Positions 50,416-59,623 of a stretch of 64,000 nt of DNA are shown piece after piece. Within the stretch, counting starts at the first letter, position 1. Each line of letters opens with the position of its first letter. A program made the translations under genes and the position numbers. This stretch comes from Pseudonocardia phyllosphaerae (GTDB lineage Bacteria; Actinomycetota; Actinomycetes; Mycobacteriales; Pseudonocardiaceae), in the NCBI RefSeq assembly GCF_046546475.1, contig NZ_JBKGXS010000001.1, positions 558,001 through 622,000 of the forward strand, read 5' to 3'. The notes under the pieces are model-generated. The model was not told where the DNA came from and made no database searches. It was given only the letters and a program-made list of their open reading frames with translations.

Positions 50416-52386
50416 GTGTCCCAGCTCCCCCTCACCCTCGCCCCGGCCGCACTCGCCCAGGGCCCTGCGCCGGCCTCCGGTGCCGCGTCGCTGGCCTGGC
50501 TGCTGGTCGCGCTGCCCGCGGCAGGCGCGCTCGTGCTGTTCGTCGCCGGCCGGAGGGCCGACCGGTGGGGCCACTGGCTCGGCGTCGCGACCGTGCTCGC
50601 CGCGTTCGTGGTCGGGCTGACGGTCTTCGTCGAGACCCTCGGGCTCGCCCCCGGTGCCCGGACCCGTGAGCTGAAGCTCTGGGAGTGGATCTCCTCGGGC
50701 CCGCTGTCGGTCGACTTCGGTCTGCGGCTCGACCCGCTGTCGCTGACGTTCGTCCTGCTCATCACCGGCGTCGGCGCACTGATCCACATCTACTCCGTGG
50801 GCTACATGAGCCACGACCCGCACCGGCGCCGGTTCTTCGCGGAGCTGAACCTGTTCGTCGCGGCGATGCTGGTGCTGGTCCTCGGCGACAACTTCGTGAT
50901 GCTCTACCTCGGTTGGGAGGGCGTCGGCCTGGCGTCCTACCTGCTGATCGGGTTCTTCCAGGACCGGCCGGCTGCGGCGACCGCGGCGAAGAAGGCGTTC
51001 CTGATGAACCGGGTCGGCGACGTCGGCCTGGCGATCGCGATCTTCCTGATCTGGCTGAACCTGGGGACGCTGAGCTACTCCGAGGTGTTCGCCCGGATCG
51101 GCGAGGTCCCCTCCGGCACCGTCCTGGCGATCACCCTGCTGCTCCTGCTCGGTGCCTGCGGCAAGTCCGGCCAGTTCCCGCTGCAGGCCTGGCTCCCGGA
51201 CGCGATGGAGGGCCCGACCCCGGTGTCGGCGCTGATCCACGCGGCCACGATGGTCACCGCGGGGGTCTACCTGATCGCCCGGTCCTCCCCGGTCTACGAC
51301 CTGTCCGAGACCGGGCGCCTGGTCGTCGCGCTGATCGGGACGGTGACGCTGCTGCTCGGTGCGGTCATCGGCTGCGCCTACGACGACATCAAGAAGGTGC
51401 TCGCCTACTCCACGGTGAGCCAGATCGGTTACATGATCCTCGCCGTCGGGCTCGGTCCGGCCGGCTACGCGATCGCGATCCTGCACCTGCTCACGCACGG
51501 CTTCTTCAAGGCAGGCCTGTTCCTCGGCGCCGGCTCGGTCATGCACGCCATGAACGACGACGTCGACATGCGCCGCTTCGGCGGCCTGTGGCGGAAGATG
51601 CCGATCACCTTCGTGACGTTCGGCCTGGGCTACCTGGCGCTGATCGGCTTCCCGTTCCTGTCCGGGTACTTCTCCAAGGACGCGATCATCGAGGCCGCGT
51701 TCGGCCAGGAGGGCTGGCGCGGCTGGCTCTTCGGCGGGGCGGCGGCGGTCGCGGCCGGGCTCACCGCGTTCTACATGACCCGTCTGATGATCATGACGTT
51801 CTTCGGCGAGGCCCGGTGGAAGAACGTCCCGTCCACCGACGGCCGCGAGTACCACCCGCACGAGTCCCCGGTCACCATGACCGCCCCGATGATCGTGCTG
51901 GCGTTCGGCTCGGTGTTCGCAGGCGGGCTGCTGGCCGGGGTGCTGCCCGGCTGGCTGGCGCCGTCGCTCGGCGAGCGGCTCGAGCCCGAGGGCGGGGTGC
52001 TGCCGCACGCGCTGGTGCCCTGGCTGGTGGTCGCGCTGTCCGCGCTCGGCGTCGTGCTCGCGGTGCTGCTGGTCGGGCGGAAATCGGTGCCGGTCGAGCG
52101 CCCGCAGCGGGTGTCGCCGGTGGTCGCCGCGGCCCGGGCGGACCTGGGCGCCAACCGGTTCAACGAGGCGTTCATCGAGCGGCCCGGCCTGGTGCTCACC
52201 CGCTTCCTGACCTTCTTCGACGACCGCGGGGTCGACGGCGTCGTCAACGGCGTCGCCACCGGTTTCGGCGGCTCGTCGGGCCGGTTGCGCCGGCTGCAGA
52301 CCGGGTTCGTCCGGTCCTACGCACTCTCCATGCTGGGCGGCGCGGTCGTCGTCGTCGCCGCGATGCTGGCCGTGAGGTTCGCCTGA
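50416..52386 (+). CDS. nuoL: NADH-quinone oxidoreductase subunit L
   Basis: Antiporter-like proton-pumping subunit, 656 residues, about 16 membrane segments and the long lateral helix at the C-terminal end. Signatures: YMSHDPHRRRFFAELNLFVAAML, LGWEGVGLASYLLIGFF, GKSGQFPLQAWLPDAMEGPTPVSALIHAATMV (Lys/His proton path). GTG start 12 bases after nuoK, the largest internal gap but one in the operon. Confidence 0.97.
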   Translation: MSQLPLTLAPAALAQGPAPASGAASLAWLLVALPAAGALVLFVAGRRADRWGHWLGVATVLAAFVVGLTVFVETLGLAPGARTRELKLWEWISSGPLSVDFGLRLDPLSLTFVLLITGVGALIHIYSVGYMSHDPHRRRFFAELNLFVAAMLVLVLGDNFVMLYLGWEGVGLASYLLIGFFQDRPAAATAAKKAFLMNRVGDVGLAIAIFLIWLNLGTLSYSEVFARIGEVPSGTVLAITLLLLLGACGKSGQFPLQAWLPDAMEGPTPVSALIHAATMVTAGVYLIARSSPVYDLSETGRLVVALIGTVTLLLGAVIGCAYDDIKKVLAYSTVSQIGYMILAVGLGPAGYAIAILHLLTHGFFKAGLFLGAGSVMHAMNDDVDMRRFGGLWRKMPITFVTFGLGYLALIGFPFLSGYFSKDAIIEAAFGQEGWRGWLFGGAAAVAAGLTAFYMTRLMIMTFFGEARWKNVPSTDGREYHPHESPVTMTAPMIVLAFGSVFAGGLLAGVLPGWLAPSLGERLEPEGGVLPHALVPWLVVALSALGVVLAVLLVGRKSVPVERPQRVSPVVAAARADLGANRFNEAFIERPGLVLTRFLTFFDDRGVDGVVNGVATGFGGSSGRLRRLQTGFVRSYALSMLGGAVVVVAAMLAVRFA

Positions 52387-54035
52387 TGTCCCCTGCGTTC
52401 GTCCCCGACTCGGGCGGCAACCCGTTGCTGCTCTTCCTGGTGCTGCTGCCCGCCCTCGGCGCGGGCGCGCTGTACCCGCTGCGGCACAACGCGTCGCTGG
52501 CCAAGGTCGTCGGCATGGCCGTCGCGCTGGCCGAGCTGGTGCTCGTCGTCGTCGCCTGGGCGCTGTACTCCACGCCCGCGGCGCAGGGCGGCACCCGCTT
52601 CCAGCTCGAGTTCTCGGTGCCGTGGATCCCCGCGTTCGGCACGCACCTGGCGTTCGGCGTGGACGGGATCGCGCTGGTGCTGATCGGGCTCACCGCGTTC
52701 CTGGTGCCGATCCTGATGCTCGCCGCGTGGGGCGAGCGGCTGCCCGAGGGCCGCTCGGTCGCCGGGTTCCTGGGCCTGCTGCTGGCCGCCGAGGCGACGC
52801 TGATGGGCGTCTTCGGCGCCACCGACGTCTTCCTGTTCTACGTCTTCTTCGAGGCGATGCTCATCCCGATGTACTTCCTGATCGGTCGCTTCGGCGGGCC
52901 GCGACGGCAGTACGCGGCGGTGAAGTTCTTCCTGTACTCGCTGCTCGGCGGGCTGATCATGCTGGCGTCGCTGATCGGGCTGTACGTGAGCAGCGCCGCG
53001 CAGCTGGGGTACGGCACGTTCACCTGGGCCGAGCTGCAGTCGATCGCGGCGGGGACGCCGTCGTCGACCCAGATCTGGCTGTTCCTCGGGTTCTTCGTCG
53101 CATTCGCGATCAAGGCGCCGCTGGTGCCGTTCCACACCTGGCTGCCCGACGCAGGCTCCGAGGCGCCCGTGGTGGCCGCGGTGCTGCTCGTCGGTGTGCT
53201 GGACAAGGTCGGTACCTACGGCTTCCTGCGCTACTGCCTGCCGCTGTTCCCGGAGGCGTCGCGGACGCTGGCGCCGCTGGTGCTGGTCCTGGCCGTCGCC
53301 GGGGTGCTCTACGCGGCGCTGCTGGCCGTCGGTCAGACCGACATGGGCCGCTTCGTGGCCTACACCTCGGTGGCGCACTTCGGCTTCATCGGGCTGGGAA
53401 TCTTCGCGTTCTCCACCCAGTCGCTGGCCGGTGCCGCGCTGTACATGGTCAACCACGGCCTCTCGACCGGGATGCTGTTCCTGCTGGTCGGGATGCTGAT
53501 CGCGCGGGGCGGGTCGCGCCGGATCGCCGACTACGGCGGCGTCGCCGCGCTCGCGCCGGTGCTGGCGGGCTGCCTGCTCGTCGCCGGGATGAGCTCGCTG
53601 GCGCTGCCCGGCACGAACTCGTTCGTCTCGGAGTTCCTGGTGCTGGTCGGGTCGTTCCCCAACCGGCCGGTGTTCACGATCGTCGCGACCGTCGGGATCA
53701 TCCTCGCCGCGCTCTACGTGCTCTGGTTCTACCAGCGCACGATGCAGGGCCCGGTCCGCGGCGACGCCGTGCTGGGCGCGCTGGAGCGCGGCGGTGCAGG
53801 CGGCCCGGGCGCGATGGCCGACCCCGGTGTCGTCGCGGCGAAACCCGCGGCCCGCACCGGGTTCCCGGACCTCTCCGCCCGCGAGATCGGCGTCCTCGCG
53901 CCGCTGATCGTCGCGATCCTGGTGCTGGGCTTCTACCCGGCGCCGCTGCTCGACCTGATCGACCCGTCGGTGACGGCGACGATGCACGAGGTCGGCCTGG
54001 CCGACCCGGTGCCCGCTGGAGGGATCGTCCGATGA
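52386..54035 (+). CDS. nuoM: NADH-quinone oxidoreductase subunit M
   Basis: Antiporter-like proton-pumping subunit, 549 residues, about 14 membrane segments. Signatures: DVFLFYVFFEAMLIPMYFLIG (Glu of the ion path), FAIKAPLVPFHTWLPDAGSEAPVV, MVNHGLSTGMLFLLVGML, and ALPGTNSFVSEFLVLVG. The ATG shares one base with the nuoL stop (TGATG). The frame is open upstream inside nuoL, but this start gives the family N-terminus. Confidence 0.97.
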   Translation: MSPAFVPDSGGNPLLLFLVLLPALGAGALYPLRHNASLAKVVGMAVALAELVLVVVAWALYSTPAAQGGTRFQLEFSVPWIPAFGTHLAFGVDGIALVLIGLTAFLVPILMLAAWGERLPEGRSVAGFLGLLLAAEATLMGVFGATDVFLFYVFFEAMLIPMYFLIGRFGGPRRQYAAVKFFLYSLLGGLIMLASLIGLYVSSAAQLGYGTFTWAELQSIAAGTPSSTQIWLFLGFFVAFAIKAPLVPFHTWLPDAGSEAPVVAAVLLVGVLDKVGTYGFLRYCLPLFPEASRTLAPLVLVLAVAGVLYAALLAVGQTDMGRFVAYTSVAHFGFIGLGIFAFSTQSLAGAALYMVNHGLSTGMLFLLVGMLIARGGSRRIADYGGVAALAPVLAGCLLVAGMSSLALPGTNSFVSEFLVLVGSFPNRPVFTIVATVGIILAALYVLWFYQRTMQGPVRGDAVLGALERGGAGGPGAMADPGVVAAKPAARTGFPDLSAREIGVLAPLIVAILVLGFYPAPLLDLIDPSVTATMHEVGLADPVPAGGIVR

Positions 54036-55633
54036 GCACTCCGGTGCAGGTGCCGCCGATCGACATGCCCCCGATCGACTGGGGGGCGACCGCCCCGCTG
54101 TGGATCGTGTTCGCCGGGGCGTGCGTGTCGGTGCTGATCGAGGCGTTCCTGCCGCGCCACCAGCGCTGGCCGGTCCAGGTGGTGTGGACGCTGTTCACCA
54201 TGGTCGTCGCGCTGCTCGCCCTGGCCGGCCGGGCGCTGGCCGGTCCGGCCGCGGTGACCACGTTCGGCGGGGCGCTCGTCGTCGACGTCCCGGCGCTGTT
54301 CCTGTGGGGCACGCTGCTGGTGCTGGCGATCCCGTCGATGCTGATGCTGGCCGACCGCTCGGTGGAGCCGGGCGGGGTGTTCGTCGCCTCGGCCGTCGAG
54401 CGGGCCGCGGCCCGCACCGGCGGCGGGGGCTCCGGCGCGGTGCCCGAGCACGTCGACCGGTCCTACGGCCTGCCCGGCCAGGCGCCGACGATGCAGACCG
54501 AGCCGTTCCCGTTCGTGCTGTTCGCGCTCGGCGGGATGATGGCGTTCGTCGCCTCCGGCGACCTGCTGACGATGTTCATCGCGCTCGAGGTCCTGTCGCT
54601 GCCGCTGTACCTGATGTGCGGGCTCGCCCGGCGCCGGCGGCTGCTGTCCCAGGAGGCGGCGGTCAAGTACTTCCTGCTGGGCGCGTTCGCCTCGGCGTTC
54701 TTCCTCTACGGCATCGCCCTGCTCTACGGCTACGCCGGCTCGATCCGGCTGGCGGACATCGCCTCGGCCACGGCCGGGACGCCGGTGTCGGACACGCTGC
54801 TGTTCGCCGGGCTGGCGCTGCTGCTCGTCGGGCTGCTGTTCAAGGGGTCGGTCGGCCCGTTCCACACCTGGACCCCGGACGTCTACCAGGGTGCCCCCAC
54901 GCCGGTGACGGCGTTCATGGCGGCCTGTACGAAGGTCGCGGCGTTCGGCGCGATCGGCCGCGTGCTCTACGTGGCGTTCGGCAGCACGCACTGGGAATGG
55001 CGCGGCGTGCTGTGGGTGGTCGCGATCGCGTCGATGGTCATCGGCGCGGTGCTGGGGCTGACCCAGACCGACGTGAAGCGGATGATCGCGTACTCCTCGA
55101 TCGCGCACGCCGGCTTCCTGCTTCTCGGTGCGATGTCGATCACACCGCAGGGCACCGCAGGGATGATCTTCTACCTGCTGGCCTACGGCTTCACGACGAT
55201 CGCGGTGTTCGGCATCGTCTCGCTGGTGCGCGGCGCCGACGGCGAGGTGTCGGACATGGCGGCCTGGGCCGGTCTGGCGAAGCGCTCGCCGGTGGTCGCC
55301 GGGGTGATGACGTTCCTGCTGCTCGCGCTGGCCGGTATCCCGCTGACCAGCGGTTTCACCGCGAAGTTCGCGGTGTTCTCGGCCGCGTCGGCGGACGGGA
55401 TGGCCCCGCTGGTGGTGATCGCGCTGGTGGCCTCGGCGGTGGCCGCGTTCTTCTACCTGCGGCTGGTCGTGCTCATGTACTTCCGGGAGCCCGAGGAGGG
55501 CGGACCGACCGTCGCGGTGCCCGGCGCGTTCACCACGGTGGCCATCACGCTGGGCACCGTGGCGACCCTTCTGCTGGGGATTCTTCCCACACCCGTCCTC
55601 GAATGGGCCGCCAGCGGCGCGTTCGCCGGCTGA
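54032..55633 (+). CDS. nuoN: NADH-quinone oxidoreductase subunit N
   Basis: Third antiporter-like subunit, 533 residues, about 14 membrane segments. Signatures: FIALEVLSLPLYLMCGL, LFKGSVGPFHTWTPDVYQGAPTPVTAFMA, KRMIAYSSIAHAGFLLLG. A hydrophilic insert rich in Gly/Ala (about residues 125-155) separates the early segments. Last gene of nuoA-N; the polyprenyl synthase begins 18 bases later. Confidence 0.97.
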   Translation: MSTPVQVPPIDMPPIDWGATAPLWIVFAGACVSVLIEAFLPRHQRWPVQVVWTLFTMVVALLALAGRALAGPAAVTTFGGALVVDVPALFLWGTLLVLAIPSMLMLADRSVEPGGVFVASAVERAAARTGGGGSGAVPEHVDRSYGLPGQAPTMQTEPFPFVLFALGGMMAFVASGDLLTMFIALEVLSLPLYLMCGLARRRRLLSQEAAVKYFLLGAFASAFFLYGIALLYGYAGSIRLADIASATAGTPVSDTLLFAGLALLLVGLLFKGSVGPFHTWTPDVYQGAPTPVTAFMAACTKVAAFGAIGRVLYVAFGSTHWEWRGVLWVVAIASMVIGAVLGLTQTDVKRMIAYSSIAHAGFLLLGAMSITPQGTAGMIFYLLAYGFTTIAVFGIVSLVRGADGEVSDMAAWAGLAKRSPVVAGVMTFLLLALAGIPLTSGFTAKFAVFSAASADGMAPLVVIALVASAVAAFFYLRLVVLMYFREPEEGGPTVAVPGAFTTVAITLGTVATLLLGILPTPVLEWAASGAFAG

Positions 55634-55639
55634 CGTTCG

Positions 55640-55645
55640 TAGGCT
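55640..55645 (+). promoter_or_regulatory. Leaderless-type -10 box (TAGGCT)
   Basis: TAGGCT ends 6 bases before GTG 55652, in the gap after nuoN; gives the prenyl synthase its own promoter in addition to read-through from nuo. Confidence 0.5.
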
Positions 55646-55651
55646 GTGGGG

Positions 55652-56659
55652 GTGGAGACACAGAGTGTGGCCGGGGTGCGGATGGCCGATCCGGGGCTGG
55701 CCGAGGCCACGGCGGACGGACTGAAGCGGGTCGAGGACCTTCTGCACCGCGAGGTGCACAGCGACTACGAGTTCGTCACCGAGACCTCGATGCACCTGAT
55801 CGACGCGGGCGGGAAGCGGTTCCGTCCGCTGTTCACGCTGCTCGCGGCACAGGTCGGGCCGCATCCCGAGCGGGACGACGTGATCACCGCGGCCGCCGTG
55901 GTGGAGCTGATCCACCTGGCGACGCTGTACCACGACGACGTCATGGACGAGGCCGCGATGCGCCGCGGCGCGGAGTCGGCGAACTCCCGCTGGGACAACT
56001 CGGTCGCGATCCTCACCGGGGACTTCCTGTTCGCGCACGCGTCGCGGCTGGTGGCCGACCTGGGGCCGGACGCCGTCCGGATCGTCGCCGAGACCTTCGC
56101 GGCGCTGGTGACCGGTCAGATGCGTGAGACCCGCGGGCCGAAGCCGGGTGACGACGCGGTGGAGCACTACCTGCGGGTGGTGGGGGAGAAGACGGGTTCG
56201 CTGATCGCGACGTCCGGCCGCTACGGCGGCATGTTCTCCGGCGCCACCGACGAGCAGGTCGAGGCGCTGCGGCGGTTCGGTGACCTGATCGGGACCGCGT
56301 TCCAGATCTCCGACGACATCATCGACATCGCCTCGCCCGCGGACGACTCGGGCAAGACCCCGGGCACCGACCTGCGCGAGGGCGTGCACACGCTGCCGAT
56401 GCTCTATGCGCTGCGCGACGCCGACGACTCCGCCGAGGCCCGCCGGCTGCGGGACCTGCTCGCCGCACCGATCACCGACGACGCCGAGGTCGCCGAGGCC
56501 CTGGACCTGCTGCGTTCCGGCAACGGGCTGGTTCAGGCCCGCGAGACCGTCGCCGGGTACGCCGACCGGGCCCGCGCCGAGCTCGACGTGCTGCCGGCCT
56601 GCCCGGCGATCGACGCGCTGCGGACGCTGACGGACTACACCGTCGAACGGGTGGGCTGA
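55652..56659 (+). CDS. grcC1: Trans-polyprenyl diphosphate synthase
   Basis: 335 residues. Extends farnesyl or geranylgeranyl diphosphate with IPP to a long all-trans chain, most likely the menaquinone side chain. First Asp-rich motif LYHDDVMDEAAMRRG, second FQISDDIIDIASPADDSGK, and the IPP-binding GGKRFRPLFTLLAA. Matches the heptaprenyl/GrcC1-type synthases; in M. tuberculosis grcC1 lies near menG. GTG 55652 chosen by the -10 box; an in-frame GTG two codons upstream is less likely. Chain length cannot be read by eye. Confidence 0.9.
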   Translation: METQSVAGVRMADPGLAEATADGLKRVEDLLHREVHSDYEFVTETSMHLIDAGGKRFRPLFTLLAAQVGPHPERDDVITAAAVVELIHLATLYHDDVMDEAAMRRGAESANSRWDNSVAILTGDFLFAHASRLVADLGPDAVRIVAETFAALVTGQMRETRGPKPGDDAVEHYLRVVGEKTGSLIATSGRYGGMFSGATDEQVEALRRFGDLIGTAFQISDDIIDIASPADDSGKTPGTDLREGVHTLPMLYALRDADDSAEARRLRDLLAAPITDDAEVAEALDLLRSGNGLVQARETVAGYADRARAELDVLPACPAIDALRTLTDYTVERVG

Positions 56660-56712
56660 GCCCCGCGTCGCGGTTCCCGGAGGTGTACGCCTCCGATCCG
56701 TGATATCACCCA

Positions 56713-56736
56713 CGGCGACGGGAGTGACCGTCGCCG
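56713..56736 (+). terminator. Hairpin after the polyprenyl synthase gene
   Basis: Perfect 9-base arms CGGCGACGG (56713-56721) and CCGTCGCCG (56728-56736), 6-base loop. A 10-base palindrome GTGATATCAC precedes it at 56700-56709. Confidence 0.6.
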
Positions 56737-56790
56737 ACGGTCGCCGGGGGTGGCGTCCGGGTCCCGACCCGGGCGGACGGAGGTCCGGAC

Positions 56791-59436
56791 ATGAGCTGGG
56801 TATGGCTGCTGGCGATCATCCTGGTGCTGGTCGTACTGGTGCTGGTGGTGCTGCTCGTCCTGCGGTCGCGCCGGAAGCGCGCGGCGCAGGAGGCCCCCGC
56901 GCAGGACGGCGTGGCTCAGGGCGGAGCGGCACAGGCCGGCCCGGCGCAGGGTGGTGCCGCACAGGACAGTGCTGTGCAGGGCAGTGCGGCACAGGGCGGG
57001 GCGGTGCAGGACCGGGCCGGTCGGAACGACGGCGCGTGGCCGCGGTCGGTGGACCGCCCCGACGCCGGTGGCCGGGGTACCGAGGGTGCCTCGGACGACC
57101 CGCGGGTCGCCGGGACCGGGACGCACGTGCCTGCATCGCCCGGGGACACCACGACGGGGTCCGGCCGGTCCGGCGCCGCGACCGCGGGTGGGGTCGCCGC
57201 GGGCGGCGTCGCTGCCGCGGGAGTCGCCGGAGCCGCGTACGCGGCCGGGGACCGGGCCACTGATCGGGACTCCTCCGGTCAGGGAGCACCCGGAACCGGT
57301 GTCTCCGGTCCGGGGGAGCGCGATGTGCCCGCCGACCGTGGTGAGGCGCCCTACGGCACGGCACCCGGGGACCAGGGGAGCGGTGGCCGCTACGGCACCG
57401 CGCACGGTCTGCCCGACGCGGCCGGCACCCGTACCGATCGCGGACCGGCCGGCACGACGCCGACCGGAACCGGCACCGCCGTCCCGGGATCGCCCGGCGT
57501 CGGGGCGACCGGCGCCCGGTCGACCGACACCAGCGGCACCGTGTCCACGGGGAGCGGGCCCACCGGTACCGGATCCGTCGGAACCGCGGGAACCGGAACC
57601 GCGGGAACCGGGCCCACCGCCGGCACGACCGCAGGCACCGGCGCACCGGCCGGCGGCGGCGAGCAGGGCAGGACCGCGGACCGGGCCGCGGACCGCGGCT
57701 CGTCCACCGGCACGGCGGCGGTGGCGGGCGCAGCGGGCGCGGCGGGTCTCGCCGCCGGGCGCTCCGGCACCGCGAGACCCGACTCCACCGGCACGCGGGA
57801 CACCACCGGTTCGCGCGACGAGACCGGTTCGCGTGACGTGCCCGGTCCGCGCGACGCGGCCGGTTCGCGCGACGCGGCCGGGCCGCGCGACACGGCCGGA
57901 ACGTCGGACCCCTCCGGTGGGAGCGGCCGGCACGCGCTGCGCGGCGACGAGCCCGGCGCAGCGCCCGGAACCACGCAGTCCGGAACCACGCAGTCCGGCG
58001 CCACGCAGACCGATGACCCCGGGATCGTCCCGGCACGTCCGGCGGGCCCGTCCGACGACGTCAAGACCCCGCCGAGCGGCCTCCCGGTCCGCAAGCCCGG
58101 TGAGTTCCGGAGGGGACCGGCAGGCGCCACGACCCCCGGCGGCGGCGCGGTCGGCCCCGACGACGCCACCCCGCCCGGCGGGATCCCGCTGTTCGAGAAG
58201 CCCGGGACCGCCGGGTCCGGCACGTCCGGTGAGTCCCGGAGCGGGACCGGCACACCCGGTGAGTCCGGAGCGGGTACGGCCGCGGCGGCCGCCGGTGGAG
58301 CCGCCGCTGGCGGTTCGGCTCTCGCCGCGCTGGACTCCGGCCTCGTCGGCCCGGCCGGTCCGGCGGATCGCCAGGCGCCGTCGTCGACGACCGGTGGTCG
58401 GCGCAGCCCCACGACGTCCGGTCCCGACGAGCGTCCGACCACGGCTCCGGGCACCCCGTACGGGGCCGGCGCATCCGGTCCCGGGACCGCGGCCCAGCCG
58501 GGTTCCGCGACCGCGCCCGGCACCCCCTACGGCGAAGGAGCGACCGCGCCCGGCACCCCCTACGGCGAAGGAGCAGCCGGAGCCGGGACCACCCCGCCGC
58601 GAGACACCGGAACCGGGACGGCGAGCGGCCCCGGAACCGCCAGCGGTGCCGTGTCCGGAACGGGTGCCGACACGACCGCGACTCAGTCCCCGTCGGCCCA
58701 GTCCTCGTCGGCCCGGTCCTCGTCGGCCCGGTCCTCGTCGACTCAGCCCTCGTCGGCCCAGCCCTCGTCGGCTCAGTCCTCGTCGACTGGAGCCCCGTCG
58801 ACGGCCGACGACACGCGTTCCGGCGCCACGTCGTCCTCCGGAACGGCTGCAGCACTCGGTACCGCAGCCGTCGGCGGTGCCGCGGTCGCCGGGGCCGCTG
58901 CGGCCGGTCGGACGTCCGGCGAGACGAGCACTGCCGGCACGGCCGGAACCGGGGCCACCGGCACCGGCACCGGTGACAAGAAGACCGGCGAGACGAGCGC
59001 AGGCGAGAAGAACACCGGCGAGAAGAGCGCCGGCGAGAAGAGCGCCGGCGAGAAGAGCGCTGCTGAGAAGAGCGCTGCTGAGAGGAGCGCAGGCGGGACG
59101 GACGCCGCACCGCAGGACACGGGCGTCACGCCCGGCGGAACGACCCCGGTCTCGACCGGGCAGGCCCCGGGGCCGATCCTGGCGGCCGGCACCACCCCGG
59201 CCGGGCAGGGCACCCCGGCCAGCACCGGCCCGTACCCCGGGTCCGTGGTCGCGCTGGAGGCGACCCCGCCGGCGTCGCACCCGGTGAAGGTCAACAGCGA
59301 CTCGGGGCGCTTCCACACCGCGGACTCGCCGTACTACGTCCGTACCCGCGCCGACCTCTACTTCACCGACGCCGACGCGGCCACGAAGGCCGGGTTCACG
59401 TCCTGGAAGGAACGGCCGGGCGCCCGCACCCGCTGA
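56791..59436 (+). CDS. Single-pass protein with a ~790-residue low-complexity region and a C-terminal sunset domain
   Basis: 881 residues from ATG 56791 (GGAGG upstream). Residues 4-26 are one membrane segment (WVWLLAIILVLVVLVLVVLLV), followed by basic RSRRKR, so the bulk is probably cytoplasmic. Residues about 30-825 are Gly/Thr/Ala/Ser/Pro-rich with many short repeats. The last ~50 residues (from about 829: HPVKVNSDSGRFHTADSPYYVRTRADLYF...DAATKAGFTSW) match the actinobacterial sunset domain known from ArfC-like channel accessory proteins. Function unknown. Expression is uncertain because the composition opens several frames; the membrane start, ribosome binding site and conserved end argue that it is real. 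Confidence 0.8.
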   Translation: MSWVWLLAIILVLVVLVLVVLLVLRSRRKRAAQEAPAQDGVAQGGAAQAGPAQGGAAQDSAVQGSAAQGGAVQDRAGRNDGAWPRSVDRPDAGGRGTEGASDDPRVAGTGTHVPASPGDTTTGSGRSGAATAGGVAAGGVAAAGVAGAAYAAGDRATDRDSSGQGAPGTGVSGPGERDVPADRGEAPYGTAPGDQGSGGRYGTAHGLPDAAGTRTDRGPAGTTPTGTGTAVPGSPGVGATGARSTDTSGTVSTGSGPTGTGSVGTAGTGTAGTGPTAGTTAGTGAPAGGGEQGRTADRAADRGSSTGTAAVAGAAGAAGLAAGRSGTARPDSTGTRDTTGSRDETGSRDVPGPRDAAGSRDAAGPRDTAGTSDPSGGSGRHALRGDEPGAAPGTTQSGTTQSGATQTDDPGIVPARPAGPSDDVKTPPSGLPVRKPGEFRRGPAGATTPGGGAVGPDDATPPGGIPLFEKPGTAGSGTSGESRSGTGTPGESGAGTAAAAAGGAAAGGSALAALDSGLVGPAGPADRQAPSSTTGGRRSPTTSGPDERPTTAPGTPYGAGASGPGTAAQPGSATAPGTPYGEGATAPGTPYGEGAAGAGTTPPRDTGTGTASGPGTASGAVSGTGADTTATQSPSAQSSSARSSSARSSSTQPSSAQPSSAQSSSTGAPSTADDTRSGATSSSGTAAALGTAAVGGAAVAGAAAAGRTSGETSTAGTAGTGATGTGTGDKKTGETSAGEKNTGEKSAGEKSAGEKSAAEKSAAERSAGGTDAAPQDTGVTPGGTTPVSTGQAPGPILAAGTTPAGQGTPASTGPYPGSVVALEATPPASHPVKVNSDSGRFHTADSPYYVRTRADLYFTDADAATKAGFTSWKERPGARTR
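58507..58572 (+). repeat. Perfect 33-bp tandem duplication
   Basis: 58507-58539 and 58540-58572 are identical and encode an 11-residue repeat (ATAPGTPYGEG type) inside the low-complexity protein. Perfect identity suggests a recent duplication. Confidence 0.85.
58691..58795 (+). repeat. 15-bp tandem repeats (about seven units)
   Basis: Units of CGTCGGCCCRGTCCT beginning at 58691, 58706, 58721, 58736, 58751, 58766 and 58781 (last degenerate); encode SSAQS/SSARS pentapeptides. Confidence 0.8.
58987..59091 (+). repeat. Seven 15-bp tandem repeats
   Basis: Units of GGCGAGAAGAGCGCC from 58987 to 59091; encode GEKSA/AEKSA pentapeptides, a charged, possibly helical block in the low-complexity region. 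Confidence 0.85.
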
Positions 59437-59445
59437 TCGCGTCTC

Positions 59446-59501
59446 CGAGGGGCACGTGGGAGCTGCCGGCGTACGCCCGGACAGCTCGCATGTGCCCCTC
59501 G
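59446..59501 (+). terminator. Long hairpin after the sunset-domain gene
   Basis: Arms 59446-59465 and 59482-59501 (starting CGAGGGGCAC, ending GTGCCCCTCG) pair at 18 of 20 positions, 10 bases after the stop; lies between two converging genes. Confidence 0.75.
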
Positions 59502-59521
59502 ACGCGTGCAGGGGCGCCGGA

Positions 59522-59550
59522 GACGCTTCAGCTGCTGAGGTAGTTCCGGG
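59522..59550 (+). repeat. Copy C of the dispersed ~27-bp dyad element
   Basis: Core CTTCAGCTGCTGAGGTAGTTCC, closest to copy A2 at 5965-5991. Located in the gap between the sunset-domain gene and korB. Confidence 0.6.
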
Positions 59551-59623
59551 GCAGGGGTGCCCCGCGAACCCGCCCGAGCCGCCGCCGGACGTCACGCGGC
59601 GCCGCCGGCCCGTGGCTCGAGCG

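Noticed and set aside
56635..59595. Long overlapping frames on both strands across the sunset-domain gene (986 and 778 codons)
   Set aside because: The low-complexity GC-rich DNA opens all frames. Only the plus-strand frame at 56791 has a ribosome binding site, a membrane start and a conserved C-terminus.
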